Assembly: GCA_944472135.2 (NCBI GenBank)
Contig: OX235262.1
Location: 64,108,887 to 64,172,886 of the forward strand
Direction: 5' to 3'
DNA: 64,000 bases
Source: Trichobilharzia regenti
Taxonomy: Eukaryota; Platyhelminthes; Trematoda; Strigeidida; Schistosomatidae
Below, one piece after another: positions 12,601 through 22,745 of the stretch. Position numbers and translations under genes: made by a program. Position 1 is the stretch's first letter. Every line of letters begins with the position of its first letter. Below the pieces are notes generated by a model, which worked only from the letters and a program-made list of their open reading frames with translations, was not told where the DNA came from and ran no database searches.

Positions 12601-13375
12601 GTTTATAGAACGAAAGTGCACTTGACAAGTTTCCATTATATTGCAGCTTCATATATATAGATCACAGGCTGGTGAACATATCGTATCTTCCACATTCTAA
12701 AAATATATGTAGCATATAACTTTAATGGCTGACATTTTTCAATCCTCTACAGCCAAAATAATGTGACAGAAAAAGATGTAGAGCTCTACGTTTAACAGTT
12801 ATTTCAAAAAAGGACGTCATCAACGAGCAGGTGATTGACGTGAAACGATCATTAAACTTCAAAACTGTATAAAAGTGGTCGAGGTATATTATTTGATGTC
12901 TGAAGATGATTCATACTTCTTTAAGTGATTAATCATCCCAACGAAGAAATGAGTAATGGTGTGTGTGTTTTTGAGCTATATTCTTCATAAAACTATGGAA
13001 AATAATTTTCTTTTTGATAGTACTTTCTGTAAAACATTGTAATCGTTGGACTTTAAAATAAAATATAATGACTCATAGTAAAATAGAAACTAATATTTCT
13101 CTGAGTGATTACTGAGCATCTTAACTACTGAATTTCAAGAACCATTTAAAACAAGGTTGCGGCTGCCCTCTTATTATGGCCGGTTTTGACCGTATTTAAT
13201 GTCGATGAGTAATGAGCTCATTCTGTTGGTGTTGTGATTATTCTTATTGATTGAAAGAAGTTTAGTAGTCAACTGTTGATAGGATTATCAAAGTAGCAGG
13301 TTAACATTGATTTGAATATTTAAATTAAATAAAAAGTGCTCAACGTGCCTTAGTGACACTGTATTGCAAAACAGA
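9611..13375. other. long AT-rich interval without a gene
   Basis: Nothing coding is visible on either strand. Minor items: an imperfect G-run cluster at 11134-11156, and a stretch near 10683-10740 whose minus strand holds a CTGATGA and a GACGAAA in hammerhead-like order but without stem II. Confidence 0.45.
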
Positions 13376-13379
13376 ATCT

Positions 13380-13785
13380 TATTTCTAACCTAACATTGTC
13401 TGTGGAGCCTGTGGAACCAGTTACATAGCCTGTACAATTAGGCATGTTTCTCGTTGGATGTCTGAACGTCACCCTGCGTGATTAAGTAAAGGACAAACAA
13501 AATTCATTCGTAGCGCTATTCTATCTCATCTTGTGGATACAGAACACAAGACTGATATCAACGAGGCTTTCAAAGTCATTTGTCACTTACCAACAAATCT
13601 TAATTTCGCCTTAAGAATTCGATTACTTAATATTGCTGAGGCTGTTAGGATCCACATTAAGAAGCCTTATTTGTGCGTCCAAAAGAAGCTAATATCCTTA
13701 ACTTGGCCATCCTGGTTCTGTGGAATTTTCCTAATTTTAGTTGATATTCTATTTGCTATCTTATCTTCATTATTATTATTATAAT
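13380..13785 (+). pseudogene. Penelope-like element GIY-YIG endonuclease end
   Basis: The plus-strand translation contains a Cys-rich lead (CGACGTSYIACTIRHVS), the EHhP-type motif (SERHPAWLSKG would be one residue group after a stop near 13484), then IRSAILSHLVDTEHKTDINEAF and RIRLLNIAEAVRIHIKKPYLC. This is the GIY-YIG nuclease layout of PLEs, the domain that nicks target DNA. The reading frame from 13533 to 13784 is open, but the upstream half needs a stop to be read through. It ends in a short (ATT)n run. The YIG core is degraded (SYIAC). Confidence 0.65.
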
Positions 13786-13895
13786 TAAAGCATCTTTAAT
13801 GAATTGTGATTCCATTGATCTTACTTAACAAATCGATATTATTTAAAAGACACTAATATTGTTACTGACTATTGTTCTAGAATATTCTATGTATG

Positions 13896-14165
13896 TAAGC
13901 ATATATGAGCGTCGGTGGTATAGCGGTTAGGACGCTCGCCGACCATGCACATGGTCCGGGGTTTGATCCCCGGCCGGCGCACTCCTTTACCTCACTGAGC
14001 CAGAAATAATGCTGGTAAAGAGGAAAGGTTGGGCATGAGGCTAGCAACCCCATCCTGTAAAATTAAAAATTAACACTGCTACAGAAACTTCAAGTCACTA
14101 GCCTGAGTCCCTATGTTCCACTGGGAACGTGAAGGAAAAATTATTATTATTTATTAAGCATATAT
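13896..14165 (+). mobile_element. complete tRNA-headed SINE with RTE tail (tail type 2)
   Basis: The element proper is 13907-14154 and is flanked by an 11-bp target duplication TAAGCATATAT (13896-13906 and 14155-14165). Positions 13909-13980 form a tRNA-like head: acceptor GCGTCGG pairs with CCGGCGC, T-arm CCGGGGTTTGATCCCCGG, box A GGTATAGCGGTTAGG. The 3' part ends CCTATGTTCCACTGGGAAC and a (ATT)n tail, the same end as the RTE LINE at 34178. This is the classic pattern of a SINE mobilised by a LINE with the same 3' end. Confidence 0.9.
13909..13980 (+). promoter_or_regulatory. tRNA-like Pol III head (box A and box B)
   Basis: Internal Pol III promoter of the SINE. A 7-bp acceptor-like helix and a 5-bp T-arm can form. 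The D-arm resembles Asp/Glu/His tRNAs (GTATAGCGGTTAG). A GACCATG/CATGGTC hairpin replaces a normal anticodon arm, so this is not a functional tRNA gene. Confidence 0.75.
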
Positions 14166-14474
14166 ATATGTAGAGCCAGAAGAGGAAATTATCGAAAAGG
14201 ATATTATTTGCTTAGTTATTATTCTTCTAGATCACTGAGAATAATCAAAAGTGCTGAAGACTGCACCATATATCTAGCACTCGTCATACTTAGTATTTGT
14301 TCCTTCAAACCTCAATGGAGTTATCTTTGAATTCCGTTCACCTTTTTGCTACAGCAATGATGACCACTATCCTTAATAAAAACATATATTCAAACTTTTC
14401 ATTTTAAATTTTTTTCTCATTTAGTATCCAACTTCGTTTAAGGATTAAGCGACTATTCAACTACTCTGATTGTT

Positions 14475-15365
14475 GCAATATAGTTAAAGATAGTCTTGCT
14501 GTATAAACATTCTTACCAATCTAACTGCAGATGCTTTCAGTGGTATTAGTTTCATGATTCTTGTCTTGTGAATTTTACCTAATTCATCGCCAAACTGTAC
14601 TTTAGAAGATAGTCTGTTTACTAGTGAAAACAAAGTTTTGACTGGATTTCTTTTGAATAGAATAAGATAACAGCTGTTAAATGATAAATATTGACACATC
14701 CAATTGGTTTTAATGATAAATCCGACGTGAAAATTAGCCATCTTCATTTCCTTCAAGACTCAGGTTTAAGAAACCTTTTTTTTTACATTAATCATTACAT
14801 ATTCACACATGAATTTGACTTTTGGATGAACAGAATTAAACGGCTTGATTATATCCCTAACCTGATTTCCACTCTCACAAATAATAAACGTATCATAGTC
14901 GAATCGTAAAATTTTTCCCATCTGCTTTATTGCATCATTTAGCTTTGGTGTTCTCTAACTGAGCAAGAAATACTCCGCAAATATTGGACAAGAAAGACTC
15001 CTCATAACTATAACCTCCTTTCTATGAAATTGAAATCGCACATATTTTGTGTATATAGTGATAAATCTTTTACTTTATTAGGTGAAAAGCTGATAACATC
15101 CGCACGACTACACATTATGTCAGTCGTTTCTTCCAGTGGCACATTCATGAATAAGGACACAACATTGGAGGAAACTATGTGTCCCACAGTTATAGTGACA
15201 TCCTGAATCTTGGGAACAAATTCAAAGTTATCTTTTTGATCGCGGATTACTAATTTTTTTTCTTCTGATAGGTTGATTCAACTGTGCAAACCATTTAGCT
15301 GTTGTGTGATATGCATAGCTCGACATAGCCAATGGGGATTTACCAGCTTAAGATTTATCCTACAA
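14475..15365 (-). pseudogene. Penelope-like element reverse transcriptase, degenerate
   Basis: Minus-strand fragments in order: KSPLAMSSYAYHTTAKWFAQL (15365 side), then DVTITVGHIVSSNVVSLFMNVPLEETTDIMC, then RFDYDTFIICESGNQVRDIIKPF (the YVDD box is changed to YDT), then CQYLSFNSCYLILFKRNPVKTLFSLVNR. The SLFTNVPLEET-like motif and the RYKRN-like motif are PLE RT hallmarks. Stops and frameshifts break it. It faces the GIY-YIG piece at 13380-13785, which lies on the other strand, so they are either two insertions or one rearranged copy. Confidence 0.75.
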
Positions 15366-15369
15366 AACT

Positions 15370-15572
15370 GTGCGTCGGTGGCACAGTGGTTAGGACTCTC
15401 GCCGACCATGCACATGGTCTGAGGTTCGATCCCCTGCCGACGCACACCTGATATCTATGGTCGGCCTGCAAAATTCGGGCTACCGATATCCATGCTGAAA
15501 ATTCCATACTTGTACCAAAAATACAGTGTGGAATCAAGCTGTAACCTAAAATTAAAAAAATAAATAAATAAA
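15370..15572 (+). mobile_element. tRNA-headed SINE (tail type 1)
   Basis: Well preserved copy: GTGCGTCGGTGGCACAGTGG head with box A, box B (GAGGTTCGATCCCC), the hairpin GACCATG-CA-CATGGTC, the CTACCGATATCCATGC body, and a GCTGTAA block followed by an A-rich (AAAT)n tail. It sits at the edge of the PLE RT remnant. Confidence 0.9.
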
Positions 15573-15743
15573 ATTTACCAACGGCCCGGAAGCATTTCCG
15601 CTTGGACTACTTATGATGGTTTTGTGATATTTAAGGCTAATGTTAGATGATTCTCATGCATTCAGTCAAACTGTATTCAAATAGATCAAATATCACTCGT
15701 TATATTCTTAGATTTTCATGGTTTCCAAGTGGAAAAAGGGCTT

Positions 15744-16204
15744 TGTTATAACTGCAATGAATTAAGGTAAAACCCCGTCGCCGATTTGTTATAAGTGTAC
15801 TGAATTAAGGTAAACCCCGTCGCCAATTTGTTATAACTGTAGGGAATTAGATGAGGACGTTGTCGCCTTGTTCTGTCTGCGCCTGACTAATATGCCTATC
15901 TGCTTGCGGTACCTTCCGATTCAGTGAAGCACGCAAATATCAAAAGACAAAGACTGGACTGTGACTGTGTATTGTAGTACAACAACAACGACAAAGAAAG
16001 TCATGGTATTTATACATTTTACAACAATATAGACAGCCAACAGCATTTGAAATAATTGATCGTAATAGTCAATAACAAAGTGCGTGAGAAATGATAATAT
16101 ACCATCTATGCGAGATTAACAGTCAATAACAAAATGTGTGGGAATGATGATATACTATATATGCGAGATTAACAGTCAATACCAAAATGCGTGGGATCCT
16201 ATCA
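15744..16204 (-). repeat. 3' LTR of the Gypsy element
   Basis: 461 bp, with TG...CA ends on both strands. It matches the other LTR except for four substitutions and one 16-bp indel that I could count by eye. A purine tract GGGGAGAGG lies just outside on the minus strand, as expected next to a 3' LTR. Confidence 0.93.
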
Positions 16205-17230
16205 CCTCTCCCCGTAAAAAGTGTAGGACTTGCTTTTTGGATCTATTTGAAAAGGTTTCGGAGCTCTTCTTTGTCGAGTTGACCTTCGCGTGGTACTGGA
16301 TAGAGTGTGATCTGTGTCCCGGGCTTCCGGCTGCGGAAGATTAAATGTATCTACTAATACTTCTAACGTGAGGTCTCGTCTCCCATTGTCGGGTCTATCT
16401 GACGCATCTCGTATATGATTCGTGTGTCTGACACATAACTGTCCTTCTACATTCACTTTGTATAAAACCCTTCCTTTCTGCCCCACTATTTGTCCTCGAA
16501 TCCATCTCGGAGGTGAATAGCGGAAATCTCGTACATAAACTTGCTGATACAATTTGAAAACTCGACGTTTAGCTCCGTGATGGCGATTGAATTGGTTTTC
16601 CATTTTTGTATTTCTGCAGCCCTGCTTTACTTGCCTAGGCTTAATTGAGTCGAGGGCAGTTCTGATCTTCCGGCCAAACATAATTTCCGCTGGGGATAAC
16701 TGATTTGGGGCGGAAGGATTTGGCGTCGTACGATAATGCAGCAAGAATCTATCCAAAATTTCTTCTGTTGTTCCCTCCCCCTTCGCTTTTGCATAAGCAC
16801 GCTTAAAGGTGTCGACGAAACGTTCAGCCTGTCCATTCGATTGGGGATGATACGGGGGGCTACGAATATGCTGGATGCCAGACAGTTTGCAGCAACCAAG
16901 TTTGTCCTGGAAGACAGAAGCGTGCTTTTGACGCAGGCGTTGCAAGAGAGATTGATCAGATACATGTCCGGGAACAACGTTGTGTGGTGAGGACGAAACA
17001 TTAGAGCATACTGAATTTAATGGTACATTGAAGATATGGAGCTTGTCTAACCAGTCAAGACCAAGCAAATTCAAATCATGGTAGTTTGTGACGTAACATA
17101 CACCATTGAACTGATGCTCACCAAACTGAACCTGGCAATTTATCTCACCCACGAGTTTCAGTATATCTCCAGAGACATTCTTGGCGACATGCTCGGTCGG
17201 CAGAATCTGTGGGCACCAAGTTTGCGCCAC
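16202..17230 (-). pseudogene. Gypsy pol remnant: protease end fused to integrase end
   Basis: A 342-codon open frame. Residues 1-65 are the end of the aspartic protease (NLLGLDWLDKL). Residues about 66-113 lead into the start of the RT region (ASVFQDKLGCC). The frame then jumps to the end of the integrase core (IQHIRSPPYHPQSNGQAER, with the catalytic Glu), followed by a C-terminal integrase domain (about 220-285) and a basic tail. RT, RNase H and the two catalytic Asp of integrase are gone, by an in-frame deletion near 16890. The stop TGA is the first three bases of the 3' LTR. The listed start lies inside protease: the real upstream coding is in the frame of 17158-17409, one base out of step near 17218. 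Confidence 0.9.
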
Positions 17231-17409
17231 GTAGTTCGGGAAATTAAGGTGATATCTGATGCCGTATCCAACTGAAGACGAATATGTTTGCCGTTAATAC
17301 CTAGTGTAATGTACTTACGTTTGCTGGCGAAATCGACTTTGGAAGTTGTGAAAATGGTCTGTACTCGAGGAGATTGTTTCAGCTTGAAACGACTACTTCT
17401 GTTCCTCAC
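17158..17409 (-). pseudogene. Gypsy aspartic protease, N-terminal part
   Basis: Translation contains LQLDTASDITLIS, the DT(A/G)S active-site motif of retropepsins, which cut the Gag-Pol polyprotein. The frame lies one base upstream (-1) of gag and overlaps the gag stop, so a -1 shift or read-through would be needed in a live element. An A5 run sits just before the gag stop. Downstream, a one-base loss near 17218 throws the frame out after TWRKLG; the protease continues in the other frame (CPQILPTEHV). The start given is a GTG and is only the point where the frame opens. Confidence 0.85.
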
Positions 17410-18338
17410 CGAAGATTTTTCTGTGGTGGACAGTAACCCTCCTTATGTCCAAAACGGTGACAATTACGGCATTTATGTTTCTTGAAAGGACAGAACTTGA
17501 CAAAATGCCACGAACCACAGTGCCAGCACACTGAAGGAGGTTTAGCTGAATTCTGAGACTGACGTGCTGTGTGCTTAACGGTGATCGGAGGACTTTTCAC
17601 TGTGTTAATTGAACCAAATTCAGACGACTGTCGTTTGCACTCCACCATAGCAGTATCGTGCTTCAAGTTGATTAAACGTAGGCATTCTGCTGTCACCATT
17701 TGTAAAGTCATTTTCGGGTCTTGTTCCACGAGTGACAGAAGTCGAGTTCGTATGTCAGTATCTTCTGGGTTCTTCAACCCACAAATAAAAATCAAACACT
17801 TGAACTGATCTGATGTCATTTCGTGTGGTTTGAACCTTTCACATTCCTTGTTCACTTTGCCAGCGTAAGTGACATAATCATCGGAAGGCATTTTTGTCAA
17901 CTGAAAACATTGATACCGAATATTAAACATGGATGACTGTTCACCAAAGATTTGTGATAAAACGGTGACTGTCTCATCGAATGATAACTCACGTGGGTTC
18001 TTGGGCAGAATGAAGTTAACATATCTGTTGTGCTCAACAGTACCAAGTTTTCTTAGTAACAATCGGACTTTGGCAGCATCATCAAACATGTAGCATTCAA
18101 TACGGAAAACGTCTTCGTAACGATTGAACCATGCATCAAATACGAGACCAGATATTGGGTCGTAGTTGAACTCACTGATGGAATTTGAGATGCTTTCATA
18201 TTTGTCTGAATGAGATGTTGATGGAACTTGAATGGACAGCTTCTGAGTGAGAGCTTCGATTAATTTTAGTTGAGCTGCTTCATTCTGAACTTGCTGCTGC
18301 TGCAAGATAGATTTGAGATCGTCCAGAGAGATAGACAT
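17406..18338 (-). CDS. gag: Gypsy Gag polyprotein
   Basis: 310 codons, intact from ATG at 18338 to TGA at 17406. The N-terminus has a Gln-rich helix (about 10-35). Residues about 55-230 are a retrotransposon-type capsid region (FDAWFNRYEDVF, then FNIRYQCFQLTKM). Near the C-terminus are two zinc-knuckle motifs: C-x2-C-x3-H-x4-C (CWHCGSWHFVKFC, a spacing one shorter than usual) and a canonical C-x2-C-x4-H-x4-C (CRNCHRFGHKEGYC). Gag packages the RNA. It is the only complete protein of the element, which could still be mobilised if another copy supplies Pol. Confidence 0.92.
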   Translation of the reverse strand: MSISLDDLKSILQQQQVQNEAAQLKLIEALTQKLSIQVPSTSHSDKYESISNSISEFNYDPISGLVFDAWFNRYEDVFRIECYMFDDAAKVRLLLRKLGTVEHNRYVNFILPKNPRELSFDETVTVLSQIFGEQSSMFNIRYQCFQLTKMPSDDYVTYAGKVNKECERFKPHEMTSDQFKCLIFICGLKNPEDTDIRTRLLSLVEQDPKMTLQMVTAECLRLINLKHDTAMVECKRQSSEFGSINTVKSPPITVKHTARQSQNSAKPPSVCWHCGSWHFVKFCPFKKHKCRNCHRFGHKEGYCPPQKNLR

Positions 18339-18416
18339 TGTAATTGGGTTGTAATTAACACAGTCAAAAATGTTCTATAGCTGCGCTGAACAGAATAAAA
18401 CCCGTCGTCGCTTGCT

Positions 18417-18861
18417 TGTTATAGCTGCAATGAATTAAGGTAAAACCCCGTCGCCAATTTGTTATAATAAACCCCGTCGCCAATTTGTTATAACTGTAGG
18501 GAATTAGATGAGGACGTTGTCGCCTTGTTCTGTCTGCGCCTGACTAATATGCCTATCTGCTTGCGGTACCTTCCGATTCAGTGAAGCACGCAAATATCAA
18601 AAGACAAAGACTGGACTGTGACTGTGTATTGTAGTACAACAACAACGACAAAGAAAGTCATGGTATTTATACATTTTACAACAATATAGACAGCCAACAG
18701 CATTTGAAATAATTGATCGTAATAGTCAATAACAAAGTGCGTGAGACATGATAATATACCATCTATGCGAGATTAACAGTCAATAACAAAATGTATGGGA
18801 ATGATGATATACTATATATGCGAGATTAACAGTCAATACCAAAATGCGTGGGATCCTATCA
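18417..18861 (-). repeat. 5' LTR of the Gypsy element
   Basis: 445 bp. It differs from the 3' LTR by a 16-bp deletion in one of several about 42-bp tandem units (TTGTTATAACTG... to ...CCCCGTCGCC). A further diverged unit continues outside the LTR at about 18371-18416, in the leader. No primer binding site with a TGG start is obvious downstream of the LTR. Confidence 0.92.
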
Positions 18862-19300
18862 GGCTTCAGCAGCACATCTTCATATCACCCTGCTCTGTGT
18901 AGTCCTCTTTATCTGCCAACTCCCAACTTCTCGTTTCTCATTCAGATGCCATCTGAGGGTTTTCCTAGCGCGTGATGTCACTGAATGGTCTCCTCAATAT
19001 GTATCCAGGTTATTACTATTTCCTTCTGCATATTTATTGCACAACAAGTTCTTGGTTGGTTCGTTGCCGAGTTCCTGGTTGATAATCCTTTCCGACCAAC
19101 CACCTTATCTTTAGTACAGATTGAAGACAGCTGTTGATAGAAGCTTACAGCCTTCTGGAAATGCATTGTTTGTAGGAGAGTAGCAGTGGATAATTCCATC
19201 TTTTTAGCTTGAATCTTGTTGTTACTGGAGGAGATTGGTTCTCACTTCATAAGAGCTGTTGATGACGTTATTAAAGCCATTTCCTCAGTGCACTCATGGT
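18862..19300 (-). mobile_element. RTE-clade LINE 3' end (split by the Gypsy element)
   Basis: The plus strand continues the RTE tail broken at 15743: GGCTTCAGCAGCACATCT, CTGTGTAGTCCTCTTTAT, GCGTGATGTCACTGAATGG, then the ACCACCTTATCTTTAGTACAG block, all shared with other RTE copies in the window. Confidence 0.75.
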
Positions 19301-21058
19301 TGTCTTCTGAGTGACCAGAGTAGATTGTTGACCGTTAAGTTAACATTTTGGAGAGTAAACTCCTATTCCACCTAATCTCACTGATTCCTGACTTTTCTAT
19401 ACCATATCTTATTTCTTTGGCAATTGCAGCTTCAAATATCGTGCGGCCATTCTTATTTTTGCAGCATAAGAAGAAGACACAGTGGCCCACAGACTTTCCT
19501 AGGGCTTTAACCAGCCCACGTCATTTTATCTCTCATATTTCACATAAGAATGATATTATGTTTTGCATTCTTATGAAATGACTAGGGTGATTTTTCGGGG
19601 TGGAGTCGATAGCCTTCCGTCTTTTTTCGTGTTAGGACTGCCTAGTAAACTAAGCGAGGATGAAATGTTATCAAAGGATAATCTTTATGAAGTAAGTAAG
19701 CAGTACTGAATCAGAGAATCATCTGCGTATGAATTTACCGTTTTGAGATTGTCGTTTCATTCTGACAGAATTTCAGGTAGATATCTAGGATTGAGAAAGC
19801 AGCTTTTCTTAGTCTATGACAAAAAATGACTTGAAGTTATCTTAACGGTCAAGAAATAATCTGTTTTCATTCTTTTCATCGTATGACATTGTAATTAATT
19901 TGGTTTTGGCTTATTTACGATAAAAATTAAAACTATTTGAGGTCAGTAGAAATAAAAAACAGACAAAAAAATATCTAGAAAGCTGTTTTGTAGAACGTTC
20001 CATATTTTGCTCTAGTAAAGTAAATCGACGATTTTTCATGATGCATTCACTGAACAAAAGACAGTATCTTCCGATAATTTATCATTCAAATACCTGGTCA
20101 TCAATGACCATAATGGTGTTTATTTTTTTATTTAAATAAACAAGAAATGATTGAAGCTATGTAACCTAATTAACAGTAATGACGGTTAATTGTGAACATA
20201 ACATGAATCTATTTGAAATATATACATATTCAAGATTCGCTGGTCACTTTCTTATGATGCTTCCAACTTAAATTCGTATAAGAAGTATCCAGATAACGTG
20301 TATAATTGTGTATGTAAAGGTTTCTCATGGATTTCAGAATCTCTTCAGTGGAGTTCATGGAAATGAGCTGGCAGCATAGAGAAAAATACAAGATTAAGCG
20401 GGATGACCATTTATATATCTAACACAACTTCTGAACAATAATTCACTGAACCTTAGAAACATACCTTAAAATGGATTTTATGGAGTTCCAAATAGGCGTC
20501 TTGACCAATAGGATCTGTGGTTGATCAGTAATAGGGTTGTGAATATGGAATTCGGAATACCCTTTAACTAAGAGAGACACTTGTTCAGTAATTCCTAATT
20601 TTTAAAGATTTTCTCATTCAGTATTATTCACTGACGACATGTAGGGGAACAATTTATTGCTTATAATAATATCTAGGTTCTCTACTGTTATTATTCCGTG
20701 ATGTGAAACCAGGAGCGGAGTCTAGTCAGTTGAACACGTGGAAATTATAACCTCTGTATGCAGAAGTAAACATGATAAATGGAATACTGTAATAACGATA
20801 AATACTTTACCCCAGAATTATGAAGTCTCATTGTTATGACTTGTGGAAAACACTAATCGTACTTTATTAGTAATAAGGCATTAGCATTTGTCTGAATGTC
20901 GAAAGTCCAGAAGATTAAGTTGGTGAACTTCAACTTTTTTTTCTATAGATTTATTCGCTAGAGGCTGATATTTCTTTTAGTTTGTTTTATGTAACATATT
21001 GCTATCTCTGATGCGGTATCAAGTGATACTGTCAATGAATTATTAATAGGATTCCCTT
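19301..21058. other. mostly featureless; possible old SINE tail near 19590-19670
   Basis: AT-rich. The part near 19590-19670 (GGGGTGGAGTCGATAGCC, then GGACTGCCTAGTAAACTAAG) resembles minus-strand tails of the tail-type-2 SINE at 49065 and 58630, but weakly. Confidence 0.35.
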
Positions 21059-21400
21059 AGATTTCGCGTGGAACGTAGGGTTTCATCAGCGCATGTCCAT
21101 TTAATCCTGTTCTCTGTAGTCCTATTCGCTTGGCTCCCTGATTATCCATAAACTCTCACTTCTTCCTTACATGATTTCCTCCATATCACTCTAGTCCATT
21201 GTGGAACTCGTCGTTCACCTGGCGCGTGATGTCACTCAAACGTCTCCATCCACCTGCATTTTCATCGCCATACTTGTTGAATTATAAATGTCTCAATGGT
21301 TTGTTTCCAGGGATCATTGTTGCTGATTTTTTATACCTATACGATCTTCTTTATGGAAGGGAGTCAACTATTGACAGAAGTCTGCAGTATCCTGTTTGAA
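21059..21400 (-). mobile_element. RTE-clade LINE 3' end
   Basis: Plus-strand blocks CGTGGAACGTAGGGTTTCATC, TGATTTCCTCCATATCACTC, GGCGCGTGATGTCACTC and GACAGAAGTCTGCAGTATCC match the other minus-strand RTE tails. Confidence 0.75.
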
Positions 21401-21639
21401 ATCCTTTTGGTGACGCGATAAGTTCCTGTACCATGTATAACTAAGTTAATATTACTTGTTAAGGATTTGTGTTAATTACAAGAAAGCTGAAGACCTAATC
21501 ATAATATAATTTGAATCGAAAATTCACTGTTTACACTAGCTCACATAAATGTCGTATCAGTTAAATTTACTTGAGATAGAAATCGTTTAAATGCGGTTAG
21601 TATGCCTTCTGTCTAAATTAACTGAACAAAAACAAAATC

Positions 21640-22745
21640 ACTTTACTCTCACTATTGGTTCAGCACTTTTTGTCACTTCACGTATACTTCTTTCAGGAGA
21701 ACACCACTTCACCAATAAAGTCTTATTCAAAAAAATACATCCAATCTTTACACAAACATAAAGTGACTGGTTTCAGCATAGAACATTGCCCTAAAGAGCG
21801 GCAGTTCGGGGTGAAACACTCCATGTTGCACATAAAAGTCAGAAAAAAAAGAGATTTGAAAGAACAATAATAAGCAGGAAGAATAGCGAAATGGAAAAAC
21901 AATAAGGTGTAATTGATATGAGAGGTCATAAAGAGGAAATGCATCCGCGCCACCGAGAACGGTTTCATGCCATTGATATATATCCATATAATATGTGTGT
22001 TTGTTTGACAGTCCGTTATATTTGCTAGGTATATATGGATAGATATTCATTTATAATTAGCCAATCATGTTAAGACTGTCTATTGATTTGTTCATTTTGA
22101 ATATTCGCTCACACACTTGTGTTCACACACTTGTTCGGACATTATATATATTTTGCTCTCACACTCTTGTGTGACACATTGATTCTCCTGGTGTTTTGGA
22201 AAATAGAAGTATCATCGCAAACCTAGTGGTCTTCTGATTTCCGTCTTTCTTGCGTCAGGACTATTAAATTCTCGACCAGTAGATAACAACAATTTGGCGA
22301 CGAGTACATAATAGCCCTATCACCAATAGACTCGAGCCGTTGGTTCTTAGAATCCTGGGCACCTGAACCACCTGAACAGTTTAAACCTCCTTGCATGTTA
22401 AAGATTTTATGGACTGATACAATTTTTTGTTTGACCACCACTAGCTCTTTTCCAACCTGATCCAATGTCAGCTAACATCGCAGGTCGAAGAAGGCTATGG
22501 TTAGAACACTTGTCTTAGGCACCAACAATTGATGTAGCTTCCCAACCTCATCGACTGATTTTCCCTACTTACCTTAATATTACTTGCCTTATTATGTCAC
22601 CTAATACTGGAGATAGAATGCAGACACCTATGAATAAAAGCAGCTAGCCTTTTCACTTTCAATGTTCATGTCACACAGCCATAAAGGAGGACGAAGCTAA
22701 AGGGTAAATGTAGCTGGATAAATTGTAAACAGACTTATCAAAGTG
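21640..22745 (-). mobile_element. LINE 3' region, second family (minus strand)
   Basis: Shares ordered blocks with 55400-57060, e.g. a TTTCAGCATAGAACATTGC-type block, GAAATGCATCC, then TTTTCCAACCTGATCC and CTAACATCGCAGGTCGA. Opposite-strand relatives are at 27140 and 59740. No frame is usable; the family looks like the 3' part of a non-LTR element that I cannot name. Confidence 0.5.

Larger units (their letters stand above)
15739..18866 (-). mobile_element. Ty3/Gypsy LTR retrotransposon, internally deleted
   Basis: The element is 15744-18861 (3118 bp) on the minus strand with a 5-bp target duplication GGCTT at 15739-15743 and 18862-18866. It has two LTRs, a gag frame with zinc knuckles, a protease with LDTASD and the integrase end, but RT, RNase H and the first part of integrase are missing. 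The flanks join into an RTE-clade 3' tail (AAGTGGAAAAAGGGCTT, then CAGCAGCACATCT), so it landed in an older LINE. Near-identical LTRs argue for a recent insertion. I cannot assign it to a named schistosome family from memory with confidence. Confidence 0.93.

Noticed and set aside
13909..13980. Possible genuine tRNA gene
   Set aside because: The anticodon arm is replaced by a long hairpin, and the unit is the head of a SINE with a target duplication.
16736..16990. 84-codon plus-strand open frame inside the Gypsy element
   Set aside because: It is antisense to the pol remnant.
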